Below, one piece after another: positions 6,440-13,128 of a DNA stretch of 16,227 nt. The position numbers and the translations under genes were made by a program. Positions within the stretch are counted from its first letter, which is position 1, and every line of letters begins with the position of its first letter. Source of the DNA: Butyricicoccus_A sp964387535 (lineage in GTDB: Bacteria; Bacillota; Clostridia; Oscillospirales; Butyricicoccaceae); NCBI GenBank assembly GCA_964387535.1, contig CAYLXH010000035.1:1-16227 (forward strand). The letters run 5' to 3'. A model generated the notes under the pieces. That model did not search any database. It was not told the DNA's origin and was given only the letters and a program-made list of their open reading frames with translations.

Positions 6440-7177
6440 TTACGGCGTCAGATGGTAGGAACGAGCCGCGGAACCGCGCGGGATTTGCGCCAGCTGTTCT
6501 GGGGTGCGCGGAACGGTATGTGCACGGGTCAGTGTGTCTTCGCCGCGGCGGCTAGCCTCTAGGCGGTAGATCCGGAATCCTTGTTGAGAAAAGCGTTCTT
6601 CGTACTCGGTCATGATATTGTCCAACCCACTGTTATGCAGATCAAGGGAAATATTTTGAATCAGCCAGCCAAATCCGCAGATTTCTTCCAGTGTAAACTC
6701 AAACAGATGTTGATTGTCGGTTTTAAAATGAAGCTGACCATATTTGGCAAGAACGCAGTCGTATAGCGCGAGAAAATTGCTGTGTGTCAGACGGCGTTTG
6801 CGTTGACGATTGGGCGGCCAGGGATCGGAGAAATTCAGATAGATGCGATCGATCTCCCCGTCCGCAAAAATATCTGTTAACTGAGAGGCATCAAAGTCCA
6901 GAAACAACAGATTGGGGAGAGGATTTCTCATCGCTTCTTCCGTAGCGATAATCAGTGCACCTTCTTCGCGTTCGATAGCGAGATAGTTGATATCAGGATT
7001 GCGGCGGGCGGATTCCAGAATAAAGCGTCCTTTGCCGCAGCCGATTTCCAAATACAGAGGATGATCGTTGCCGAACCGTTCGCGCCACCGGCCGCGAAGA
7101 GCCTGTGGCTCTGTCACGATGACGGAAGAGCAGTTCTCCAGACGCGTACTCAGATTTTTCTTTTTACGCATACGCAT
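6440..7177 (-). CDS. trmB: tRNA (guanine-N7-)-methyltransferase
   Basis: TrmB transfers a methyl group from SAM to N7 of G46 in the variable loop of many tRNAs. The 245-residue product has the basic start MRMRKKKN, the SAM motif LEIGCGKG at 43-50, AIEREEGAL near 67-75 and the family signature NFSDPWP at 115-121, followed by a basic NRQRKRRLTHSNFL segment. A second signature, TDNQHLFEFTLE, follows, and the C-terminal TEYEERF is typical of TrmB. The start at 7177 is supported by AAGGAGA 8 nt upstream; the ATG at 7210 lies upstream of this site and would add family-foreign residues. The gene faces mnmM, another tRNA methyltransferase gene, and is divergent from malQ. The C-terminal tail of about 25 residues after EASRRGED is longer than in many homologues. 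Confidence 0.95.
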   Translation of the reverse strand: MRMRKKKNLSTRLENCSSVIVTEPQALRGRWRERFGNDHPLYLEIGCGKGRFILESARRNPDINYLAIEREEGALIIATEEAMRNPLPNLLFLDFDASQLTDIFADGEIDRIYLNFSDPWPPNRQRKRRLTHSNFLALYDCVLAKYGQLHFKTDNQHLFEFTLEEICGFGWLIQNISLDLHNSGLDNIMTEYEERFSQQGFRIYRLEASRRGEDTLTRAHTVPRTPEQLAQIPRGSAARSYHLTP

Positions 7178-7211
7178 GGGAAAGTTCTCCTTTTTTTGGG
7201 AATCATACATT

Positions 7212-7240
7212 TTTTGATTCCAAAGTGACTTTATTATACC
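7212..7240 (+). promoter_or_regulatory. Possible promoter of malQ, overlapping that of trmB
   Basis: TTTTGA (7212-7217), a 17-bp spacer and TATACC (7235-7240). It is weaker than the trmB promoter and shares four base pairs of the -10 region with it, so the two polymerases could not bind together. Confidence 0.4.
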
Positions 7241-7261
7241 GTACTAGCGGACAAAATTCAA
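7233..7261 (-). promoter_or_regulatory. Predicted promoter of trmB
   Basis: On the minus strand TTGAAT (7261-7256), a 17-bp spacer and a perfect TATAAT (7238-7233). Its -10 box overlaps the predicted -10 box of malQ on the other strand. Confidence 0.7.
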
Positions 7262-7320
7262 TTGCTATCTTGATGCATGATGAAAGCCGTAAGGTAATCC
7301 AAATAGAAATGAGTGTTATT

Positions 7321-8844
7321 ATGTTTGAACGATCAAGTGGAGTCGTGTTGCATATCTCTTCGCTGCCTTCTCCGTATGGGATTGGTACGATGGGAAAAGA
7401 TGCCTATCACTTTGTCGATTTTCTGAGAGACGGTGGCCAGACCTATTGGCAGGTTCTGCCACTGGGTCAGACTGGATTTGGGGACAGTCCGTATCAGTGT
7501 TTTTCTGCAGCGGCCGGAAATCCCTATTTTATTGATTTGGACGAACTGTATGAAGCAGGACTTCTGACCAAAGAGGATTTGGAGGAAGCGGATTGTGAGG
7601 AGAGTCCGGATGCGGTCGACTTTGCGAAATTATCAGAGACGCGGCTTGTCATTCTAAAGCGTGCCTTTGAGCGCGCAGACGACCGTCTGAAAGGAAAAGT
7701 AGAAGCGTTCCGTATGGATAATGCCGACTGGGTAATGGATTATGCGATGTTTATGTCGCTTAAAGGATATTTCAACCACAAAGCTCTGTGGGATTGGGAT
7801 GATCCGGATATCAAGGCGCGCAAGCCAGAGGCGATGCGTAAGTATGCATTTTTGCTGAAAGAATCCATTGATTTCTATATTTTCATGCAGTATTTGTTCT
7901 TTGAACAGTGGAATCGTTTGCGCCGGTATGCCAATGAGCAGGGGATACAAATTATTGGCGACATTCCGATTTATGTTTCTCCGGACAGCTGTGATGTATG
8001 GGCGCATCCCGAAATGTTCCGGGTGGATGACGAGCTCAAACCATGTGGTGTTGCGGGGGTTCCGCCGGATTATTACAGCCCGACCGGACAGTTGTGGGGA
8101 AATCCGGTTTATGATTGGGAGTATATGGAACGCGACGAGTACCGCTGGTGGATTTGGCGGGTACAGCGCAATTTAGCGCTGTTTGATGTCACGCGTTTGG
8201 ATCATTTCCGTGGCTTTCAGGCATATTGGGAAGTGGAAGCAGGAGAAGAGACGGCGATTCATGGCAAGTGGATGCCAGGACCGCGCATGAAGCTGTTTGA
8301 GGCGATTCGGGAAAAACTTGGTGATGTCCCGTTTATCGCGGAAGATTTGGGGGATATTGATGATGATGTCCGCGAATTTTTGAATGAAAGTACTTATCCC
8401 GGGATGCATGTTATGATTTTTGGTCTGCGGGCGAATGAGGACAATGATCATCTGCCGCATAACTGGATCAAAAACAGCGTGGGCTATACGTCGACGCATG
8501 ATTCGGAGACGATTTGTGAACAGATTATGGATTGCTGCTCGGAGGAAGACCGGCAATTCGCTTATGAATATTTGCGAACATCAGATCGGGAACCGATGGG
8601 ATGGAGTGCAATCCGCACGGTATTTTTGTCGCCGGCGGTGATTGCGATGACAACCATGCAGGATGTACTGTCGCTGGGGGCGGATGCGCGTATGAATCGT
8701 CCCGCAACGCTGGGAGGAAACTGGAGCTGGCGCGTACGGCGGGAAGCCATCAATGACGATGTTGCGGCGTTTTTGCGTCGTGCAGCATTTGGTTCGAAAA
8801 GACTGAACCCGAAGGCGGTTCTGGGTGGAAAAAAGAAGGACTGA
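7321..8844 (+). CDS. malQ: 4-alpha-glucanotransferase (amylomaltase)
   Basis: MalQ (GH77) transfers maltosyl and longer glucan segments between alpha-1,4-glucans, releasing glucose; it works in maltodextrin or glycogen use in the cytoplasm. From the ATG at 7321 the product has 507 residues, normal for the family, starting MFERSSGVVLHISSLPSPYGIG. The catalytic triad is present: nucleophile D294 in RLDHFRG, acid/base E341 in FIAEDLG and stabilising D394 in TSTHDSE, close to D293, E340 and D395 of the Thermus enzyme. VPPDYYSPTGQLWGNPVYDW is the family substrate-site signature. The start is uncertain: there is no good Shine-Dalgarno sequence, and an in-frame ATG at 7309 would add MSVI. The stop lies 4 nt before the GTG start of the HAD phosphatase, so the two genes are probably co-transcribed. 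No other glycogen or maltose genes are in view. Confidence 0.95.
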   Translation: MFERSSGVVLHISSLPSPYGIGTMGKDAYHFVDFLRDGGQTYWQVLPLGQTGFGDSPYQCFSAAAGNPYFIDLDELYEAGLLTKEDLEEADCEESPDAVDFAKLSETRLVILKRAFERADDRLKGKVEAFRMDNADWVMDYAMFMSLKGYFNHKALWDWDDPDIKARKPEAMRKYAFLLKESIDFYIFMQYLFFEQWNRLRRYANEQGIQIIGDIPIYVSPDSCDVWAHPEMFRVDDELKPCGVAGVPPDYYSPTGQLWGNPVYDWEYMERDEYRWWIWRVQRNLALFDVTRLDHFRGFQAYWEVEAGEETAIHGKWMPGPRMKLFEAIREKLGDVPFIAEDLGDIDDDVREFLNESTYPGMHVMIFGLRANEDNDHLPHNWIKNSVGYTSTHDSETICEQIMDCCSEEDRQFAYEYLRTSDREPMGWSAIRTVFLSPAVIAMTTMQDVLSLGADARMNRPATLGGNWSWRVRREAINDDVAAFLRRAAFGSKRLNPKAVLGGKKKD

Positions 8845-8848
8845 TACG

Positions 8849-9493
8849 GTGAAACAAGCTGTTATATTTGATTTGGATGGCACGCTGCTGAATACACTGG
8901 CAGATTTGCGTGAGGCAGTGAATATGGCGCTGCTTCAACGGGGACTGCCACCGCGTTCGTTGGAAGAGATTCGAATGTTTGTGGGCAATGGAATCCGCAA
9001 TCTGATGAAACGGTGTTTGCCGGAAGGCTCTGCGGAACCGGAGATTGATGGAGCACTGGACGACTTTCGCTGTTACTATTATGCGCATCTGCATGATAAG
9101 ACACAGCCATATGATGGGATACCGGAACTGGTGGAAGAACTGAATCGCAGAGGAATCCGTCTGGCAGTATTATCCAACAAAGTTGACGAGGCGAGCAAGG
9201 AGCTCATCCAATACTTTTTTGGCAGCCGGTTTGATATTGTGTTCGGGGAGCGGGCGGGAGTCCCGCGAAAACCGGATCCGACTTCGTGCCGCGAGGTGCT
9301 TACATTGCTGCGAGTGCCACCCGAGGATGTATTGTATGTTGGTGATTCGGGTGTGGATATGCAGACTGCGCACAATGCTGGATTGTATGCGGTCGGTGTC
9401 ACGTGGGGATTCCGCAGTCGTGAAGTGCTGGAGGAAAACGGCGCACAGGTGCTGATTGACAGACCGGATCAGCTGCTGAGCCTGTTGGAATAA
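8849..9493 (+). CDS. HAD-family hydrolase, phosphoglycolate phosphatase-like
   Basis: A 214-residue haloacid-dehalogenase-superfamily phosphatase most like Gph (phosphoglycolate phosphatase) or PpaX-type enzymes. All four HAD motifs are present: DLDGT at 8-12 with the two catalytic aspartates, LSNK for motif II, KPDP for motif III and GDSGVDM for motif IV. The region between motifs I and II is a helical cap (subfamily IA). The start is taken as GTG at 8849, since AGAAGGA (8834-8840) lies 8 nt upstream; an earlier in-frame GTG at 8825 is inside malQ and lacks such a site. It follows malQ by 4 nt, so translation may be coupled. Substrate cannot be assigned from sequence; a sugar phosphate is possible given the neighbour. 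A strong terminator follows. Confidence 0.88.
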   Translation: MKQAVIFDLDGTLLNTLADLREAVNMALLQRGLPPRSLEEIRMFVGNGIRNLMKRCLPEGSAEPEIDGALDDFRCYYYAHLHDKTQPYDGIPELVEELNRRGIRLAVLSNKVDEASKELIQYFFGSRFDIVFGERAGVPRKPDPTSCREVLTLLRVPPEDVLYVGDSGVDMQTAHNAGLYAVGVTWGFRSREVLEENGAQVLIDRPDQLLSLLE

Positions 9494-9498
9494 AGAGT

Positions 9499-9543
9499 AA
9501 ACACGTTCTGCGACGGATTTTTGGAGCAGAGCGTGTTTCTTTT
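9499..9543 (+). terminator. Terminator of the malQ-HAD operon
   Basis: AAACACGTTCTGC (9499-9511) pairs with GCAGAGCGTGTTT (9526-9538) with one G-U pair around a 14-nt loop, followed by TCTTTTG. Confidence 0.8.
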
Positions 9544-9544
9544 G

Positions 9545-9573
9545 TTGTCAATGCTGGGGAATTTCGTTATAAT
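9545..9573 (+). promoter_or_regulatory. Promoter of the LUD-domain gene
   Basis: TTGTCA (9545-9550), a 17-bp spacer and a perfect TATAAT (9568-9573). The leader before the ATG at 9628 would be about 48 nt. Confidence 0.8.
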
Positions 9574-9627
9574 AGACCATATAGAAGGAATATAGCATTA
9601 TAGATGACGGAAAGGAATGTGATTGTT

Positions 9628-10212
9628 ATGGAGATTCAACAGGTGCGGGATGCACTGGAGAGCCGTGGCTACACGACATCATATTTTGAGACGAAAGAAC
9701 AGGCAGTGGAATACCTGGCCAACGAGCTCAAGGGAAAAAGTGTTGCTTTTGGCGGCTCCATTACACTGGATCAGATGAATGCATACGATGTGATTGGACA
9801 GCAATCGGAGGTACATTGGCATTGGAAGGGTGATAGCTTCTGCCAGAATGCAGATGCATACATTGCTTCGGCAAATGCCGTCGCAGAGACTGGTGAAATT
9901 GTAAATATTGATGGTGTGGGTAACCGCGTTGCCGGAACGCTGTTTGGATCCAAAGAAATCTATCTGGTATGTGGCGTGAATAAAATTGTTCCCACGCTTA
10001 CGGATGCGTTAGATCGTGCACAGAATATCGCAGCGCCGAAAAATGCAGTCCGGATTGGATGCAAGACACCGTGTGCGGCCGCTGGCGGAGAGAAGTGTTT
10101 CCAGTGTAAGTCGCCGGCAAAAATCTGTCGTGCCACTGTAATTTTAAATGGTCCGACGCTGGCAAAAGATCGATATGAAATTGTTTTGGTCGGGGAGGAG
10201 CTCGGCTATTGA
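9628..10212 (+). CDS. LUD-domain (DUF162, LutC/YkgG-like) protein with a C-terminal cysteine cluster
   Basis: A 194-residue protein of the LUD superfamily, whose LutB/LutC members take part in lactate utilisation. Stand-alone members like this one are common in anaerobic Firmicutes and have no settled function. Visible features are the family glycine motif FGGSITLDQM at 41-50, NIDGVGNR near 93-100 (substrate-site region of the fold) and LVCGVNKI at 113-120. Unlike B. subtilis LutC it carries a dense cysteine cluster, C145, C149, C157, C160 and C167 (CX3CX7CX2CX6C), which could hold zinc or an Fe-S cluster; that is inference. AAAGGA (9611-9616) lies 11 nt before the ATG at 9628; the ATG at 9604 comes before it. 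It is monocistronic. No lutA or lutB is nearby, so a lactate role is not supported by context. Confidence 0.82.
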   Translation: MEIQQVRDALESRGYTTSYFETKEQAVEYLANELKGKSVAFGGSITLDQMNAYDVIGQQSEVHWHWKGDSFCQNADAYIASANAVAETGEIVNIDGVGNRVAGTLFGSKEIYLVCGVNKIVPTLTDALDRAQNIAAPKNAVRIGCKTPCAAAGGEKCFQCKSPAKICRATVILNGPTLAKDRYEIVLVGEELGY

Positions 10213-10216
10213 TGGA

Positions 10217-10252
10217 TTATGGACTGTCCGATATTCTTCGGACAGTCCATAA
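10217..10252. other. Perfect 15-bp hairpin after the LUD gene, without a T tract
   Basis: The arms at 10217-10231 and 10238-10252 are perfectly complementary around the 6-nt loop TATTCT. On the plus strand the stem is followed by six A residues, not T, so it is not a canonical intrinsic terminator for the gene 4 nt upstream. On the minus strand it has no T tract after it either. It may protect the mRNA 3' end or act as a transcriptional block before the tRNA promoter. Confidence 0.7.
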
Positions 10253-10270
10253 AAAAGTTGGAAAAAGTAG

Positions 10271-10299
10271 TTGACAATTGGGAAGAAATCCGATATAAT
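10271..10299 (+). promoter_or_regulatory. Perfect-consensus promoter of tRNA-Gly
   Basis: TTGACA (10271-10276), a 17-bp spacer and TATAAT (10294-10299), both boxes perfect. It lies 31 bp upstream of the mature tRNA 5' end. Confidence 0.92.
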
Positions 10300-10330
10300 A
10301 AACAACGTCGTCAGGAGATGACAGAAAAAT

Positions 10331-10406
10331 GCGGATGTAGCTCATCTGGTAGAGCGCCACCTTGCCAAGGTGGAGGTAGCGAGTTCGAGCCTCGTCATCC
10401 GCTCCA
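10331..10406 (+). tRNA. tRNA-Gly (anticodon GCC)
   Basis: A 76-nt tRNA with all four arms and an encoded CCA. The acceptor stem is GCGGATG/CATCCGC, the anticodon stem CCACC (10357-10361)/GGTGG (10369-10373) with loop TTGCCAA, and the anticodon GCC is at 10364-10366, reading GGC and GGT glycine codons. The T-arm is GCGAG-TTCGAGC-CTCGT. Discriminator T10403 is followed by CCA (10404-10406). It is a single-tRNA transcription unit with its own promoter and terminator. Confidence 0.98.
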
Positions 10407-10411
10407 GATTG

Positions 10412-10441
10412 CGCCGACCTCGAAAGAGGTCGGCGTTTTGC
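10412..10441 (+). terminator. Terminator of tRNA-Gly
   Basis: CGCCGACCTC (10412-10421) pairs perfectly with GAGGTCGGCG (10426-10435) around a GAAA tetraloop, followed by TTTTGC. Confidence 0.9.
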
Positions 10442-10507
10442 ATTGTAATCGAACTCGCTACCTCCACCGAGCCGAAGGCGGTTAAGATTGAGGTCGGGTT
10501 CCCTGAA

Positions 10508-10547
10508 AAATCGTAAGATTTTTTAGGGTGTGATAGCGAGTTCGAGC
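10508..10547 (+). repeat. 40-bp direct repeat, copy 1
   Basis: Identical to 10689-10728. The first half forms a hairpin around GTAA; the second half begins TGATAGCGAG and contains the tRNA T-arm sequence. After the repeat the tRNA match continues (CTCGTCATC) to 10556. Confidence 0.9.
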
Positions 10548-10688
10548 CTCGTCATCGCGTCGATGCGGACTGCGCTGAACGCCGCGCGGAGAATCCCGCG
10601 CGTCTTACCGCTCCGTCGCATCTCCTTTCTGTTTTGCACCCGCTGCGCTGGGCTGCAAAACAAGATATGGAGGTAAACACTCACCTGG

Positions 10689-10728
10689 AAATCGTAAGAT
10701 TTTTTAGGGTGTGATAGCGAGTTCGAGC
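10689..10728 (+). repeat. 40-bp direct repeat, copy 2
   Basis: Identical to 10508-10547. Beyond it the sequence differs (TTCGCGATGG), yet a T-arm-like stem GCGAG/TTCGC around TTCGAGC is retained, where copy 1 and the tRNA have GCGAG/CTCGT. Confidence 0.9.
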
Positions 10729-10785
10729 TTCGCGATGGTATTCGGATGGGCTATGCTATTTCCGACAGTAAAACAGGATACGGAG

Positions 10786-10827
10786 AACAAAAACATGCCA
10801 GCCGAAACCGGCTGGCATGTTTTTGTT
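10786..10827. terminator. Bidirectional terminator, serving the lipoprotein gene
   Basis: A perfect 19-bp stem (10786-10804 with 10809-10827) around the loop AAAC. The core is CATGCCAGCCG/CGGCTGGCATG and the ends are A-rich and T-rich, so T tracts are produced on both strands. It lies 20 nt beyond the stop of the minus-strand lipoprotein gene. Confidence 0.88.
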
Positions 10828-10847
10828 CATTAAAAGTATTTTGTTGC

Positions 10848-11501
10848 TTACTCTGCTTGTAGGCTATAGTGCAGAGAAAGGATATCGTCAGAACTATTGA
10901 GAAGATTGGTTACCTCAAGACGAACCTCATCCTCTGTATTATCGAGCAGATAGTATGCTGCACAGGTGATGGTTTCCCCTGGTTCTACAAATTGAAGCTG
11001 AGCAGAATATTCAGCGTCTGGTTCTGCAGGACTGGAGTTGGCAAGTCGATAATCGTTTTGATAGGCATAGGTGACAACTGTTGTGCTGAAAGCGGCTTTG
11101 GTAGTTGAATTATTGGTAAAGGAATACGTGGCGCGAAGCGCACGGCAGTGATTGATGTCTGTTGTCTGTTCGCAGCCCAACACGGAAATCACATAATCAC
11201 CATAGGTAATGGAAATACCGTCTGCATTCAAAGAATTGTTCTGCTCCTCGGAAGATTGATGCTCCGATATGGGTAACGTATCGCTGGAATTCTCTGTTGC
11301 ATTGGGATCGTCTGTGTCTGATTGCTCCTTGGTATCCTGATCAATATCCGATGAGGTCATGGTTCCTGCGTTGCCCGAGCCCTCGGTCTGCTCAGAGGAA
11401 GCAGGGGAGTTATTTTCTGGTTGAGATGTATCTTTATTGCCGCAGGCTACACAGAAAGCGGCAACTGCCAAACAAAGTAAAACAGCAGAAAGCTTTTTCA
11501 T
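10848..11501 (-). CDS. Predicted lipoprotein with a DUF5067-like domain
   Basis: A 217-residue exported lipoprotein of unknown function. MKK and a hydrophobic stretch (about 4-19) lead to a lipobox ending VAC, with C20 as the likely lipidated residue; the -3 position is a cysteine, a less usual choice. Residues about 22-95 form a low-complexity linker rich in Ser, Thr, Asn, Asp and Glu, typical of a spacer across the Gram-positive wall. Residues about 96-215 resemble the DUF5067 beta-sandwich found in many clostridial lipoproteins: YVISVLGCE, ALRATYSFTNNSTTKAAFS, FVEPGETITCAAYYL, EVRLEV. GGAGGG about 5 nt upstream of the ATG at 11501 supports the start. Promoter at 11546-11575; terminator 10786-10827; monocistronic. 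Domain assignment is from memory of the family pattern and moderately sure. Confidence 0.8.
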   Translation of the reverse strand: MKKLSAVLLCLAVAAFCVACGNKDTSQPENNSPASSEQTEGSGNAGTMTSSDIDQDTKEQSDTDDPNATENSSDTLPISEHQSSEEQNNSLNADGISITYGDYVISVLGCEQTTDINHCRALRATYSFTNNSTTKAAFSTTVVTYAYQNDYRLANSSPAEPDAEYSAQLQFVEPGETITCAAYYLLDNTEDEVRLEVTNLLNSSDDILSLHYSLQAE

Positions 11502-11545
11502 AGAACCCTCCGTTGGAAATAAGTATCATTTCACTTCACTAAAAT

Positions 11546-11575
11546 AGTATCCTAAGAATAGCATTTTTTTTTCAA
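11546..11575 (-). promoter_or_regulatory. Predicted promoter of the lipoprotein gene
   Basis: On the minus strand TTGAAA (11575-11570), an 18-bp spacer starting with an A run, and GATACT (11551-11546). The leader would be about 37 nt. Confidence 0.5.
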
Positions 11576-11611
11576 AAAAACAAGATAGTTTTGCTTTGAT
11601 TGCAGAAAAAT

Positions 11612-11645
11612 AAGTAAAAATTCTAACCTTTTTTGGAAGGATTAG
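11612..11645 (-). terminator. Possible terminator of the hyd operon
   Basis: On the minus strand CTAA-t-CCTT pairs with AAGG-TTAG (one bulged base) around CCAAAA, followed by AATTTTTAC. The stem is AT-rich and weak. A separate T run (GCTTTTTTTAT) lies directly after the hydG stop without a stem. Confidence 0.4.
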
Positions 11646-11689
11646 GACAGTTGTGAAATTATAGAGGGAGTTTTTATAAAAAAGCAGAA

Positions 11690-13105
11690 TTAGAAACGGA
11701 AGTCACGCTGTCCATGATGAATGTTGGCGATGTATTCGCTGGCTTTGGCACGCACGGTTTCGTTGGGGATTGTTTTCAGCTCTTTTTGAATTAATGCTTC
11801 TCCGATGGCACGGGTTTCCGGAGACGCATAGTCCTCCAGATATTCTTTTAATGTCATCAGTGCGTTGGGATGGCAGCAATTGACGATCTGCTTGCTCTTT
11901 AATAAACTCATAAAGCGGTCACCGGTACGACCAGCGCGATAACATGCCGTGCAGAAGGAGGGGACGTAGCCGAGATCCATGAGCCAGTGGACAATCTCGT
12001 CCAGCGTGCGGCGATCATCGACATCAAATTGAGTGGTATCCTCCGGACGGACGGCCTCGGTATAGCCTCCGACAGAGGTGCGTGAGCCGCCGGAGATCTG
12101 TGACACGCCGAGTTGCAGGACGCGTTCACGGCTGCGCTGGCTCTCGCGTGTTGACACGATCATGCCGGTGTACGGGACAGCAATGCGGATGCAGGCCACG
12201 ATTTTTGCAAAGGTATCGTCGGAGATGCCGTTGTCAAATACATCTGGATCAATGTCATCGGCGCGGCGGACGCGAGGTACGCTGATTGTGTGCGGGCCGA
12301 CCCCTTTGTATGCCTCCAAATGTTCTGCGTGCATAATGATTCCGGTGAAATCATAACGATAGTTGTTGAGACCAAACAGAACACCCAGTCCGACGTCGTC
12401 GATGCCGCCCTCCATAGCACGATCCATTGCTTCTGTATGGTAAGCATAGTCAGATTTGGGTCCCGTCGGATGCAGTTGCTCATAGGATTCCTTATTGTAT
12501 GTTTCCTGAAACAGGATGTAGGTGCCGATTCCCGCATCCTTGAGCTTAGCATAGTTTTCTACCGTAGTGGCGGCGATGTTTACGTTGACACGGCGAATGG
12601 CGCCGTTCTTGTGCTGAATGCTGTAAATTGTCTGAATGCTCTCCAAAATGTACTCCAGCGGATTGTTGACAGGGTCCTCCCCGGACTCGATGGCCAGACG
12701 CTTGTGTCCCATATCCTGTAGGGCAATGACTTCAGAACGAATTTCTTCCTGGGTCAGCTTTTTGCGGGGGATATGATGGTTTTTGGCGTGATAGGGACAA
12801 TATTCACAGCCGTTGACACAGTAGTTGGAGAGATAGAGCGGGGCGAACATGACAATTCGATTTCCGTAAAACTCCTCTTTGATCTCGCGTGCCAGCTGAA
12901 AAATTTCTTCGTTTTTGTCTTCCAGCTCACAGTCCAGCAGTACGAGGGCGTCCTGGTGGGAAATTCCCTTCATCTGACGGGCTTCCGTAAGGATGCGGTC
13001 GATGACAGCGCGGTTGTTCTTGTTTTCTTCAGCATAAGTAAGGCAGCGACGGATTTCTTCATCGCTGATAAATTCCTCTGCTTTGGGTGACATAATGTTA
13101 TACAT
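11690..13105 (-). CDS. hydG: [FeFe]-hydrogenase maturase HydG (radical SAM tyrosine lyase)
   Basis: HydG cleaves tyrosine to p-cresol, CO and cyanide and assembles the Fe(CO)2(CN) synthon for the hydrogenase H-cluster. The 471-residue product has the radical-SAM cluster motif CX3CX2C at C96, C100 and C103 (CVNGCEYC) followed by the tyrosine-site region, the SAM-binding part of a TIM barrel (RLAIESGED, NVNIAATT), and the C-terminal auxiliary-cluster motif CX2CX22C at C385, C388 and C411 (C410 is also a cysteine). These two cluster sites together are diagnostic for HydG against ThiH. AAAGGAA about 9 nt before the ATG at 13105 supports the start; an ATG at 13093 is also in frame. It lies 23 nt after the TM1266-family gene, clearly one operon. 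hydE, hydF and the hydrogenase are not in this window. Confidence 0.96.
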   Translation of the reverse strand: MYNIMSPKAEEFISDEEIRRCLTYAEENKNNRAVIDRILTEARQMKGISHQDALVLLDCELEDKNEEIFQLAREIKEEFYGNRIVMFAPLYLSNYCVNGCEYCPYHAKNHHIPRKKLTQEEIRSEVIALQDMGHKRLAIESGEDPVNNPLEYILESIQTIYSIQHKNGAIRRVNVNIAATTVENYAKLKDAGIGTYILFQETYNKESYEQLHPTGPKSDYAYHTEAMDRAMEGGIDDVGLGVLFGLNNYRYDFTGIIMHAEHLEAYKGVGPHTISVPRVRRADDIDPDVFDNGISDDTFAKIVACIRIAVPYTGMIVSTRESQRSRERVLQLGVSQISGGSRTSVGGYTEAVRPEDTTQFDVDDRRTLDEIVHWLMDLGYVPSFCTACYRAGRTGDRFMSLLKSKQIVNCCHPNALMTLKEYLEDYASPETRAIGEALIQKELKTIPNETVRAKASEYIANIHHGQRDFRF

Positions 13106-13128
13106 GGTTTGAGATTCCTTTCTGTTTG

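Larger units (their letters stand above)
10442..10785. repeat. Structured cluster of tRNA-Gly-derived repeats
   Basis: This stretch holds no credible coding sequence but is full of repeats and stems. An inverted copy of the tRNA variable/T-arm part (tRNA 10369-10388) lies at 10449-10468, 20 of 20 identical. A direct copy of tRNA 10377-10399 lies at 10534-10556, 23 of 23 identical. A 40-bp unit ending in the T-arm sequence occurs identically at 10508-10547 and 10689-10728, 181 bp apart. Three further stems are visible: CCCTGAAAAATC/GATTTTTTAGGG with loop GTAA (10501-10528), CGCGCGG/CCGCGCG (10583-10602) inside GATGCG/CGCATC (10562-10622), and TGTTTTGCA/TGCAAAACA (10630-10662). The origin could be a tRNA-targeting integration remnant, a miniature repeat family, or repeated local duplication. 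Confidence 0.8.

Noticed and set aside
6258..6562. Plus-strand ORF of 93 codons from 6281
   Set aside because: Its second half is antisense to trmB, there is no ribosome binding site, and the translation shows no family features.
10442..10785. CRISPR array or a second, broken tRNA gene
   Set aside because: Only two copies of the 40-bp unit exist, with one 141-bp gap, and the tRNA matches cover just the variable/T-arm part with no D-arm or anticodon arm.
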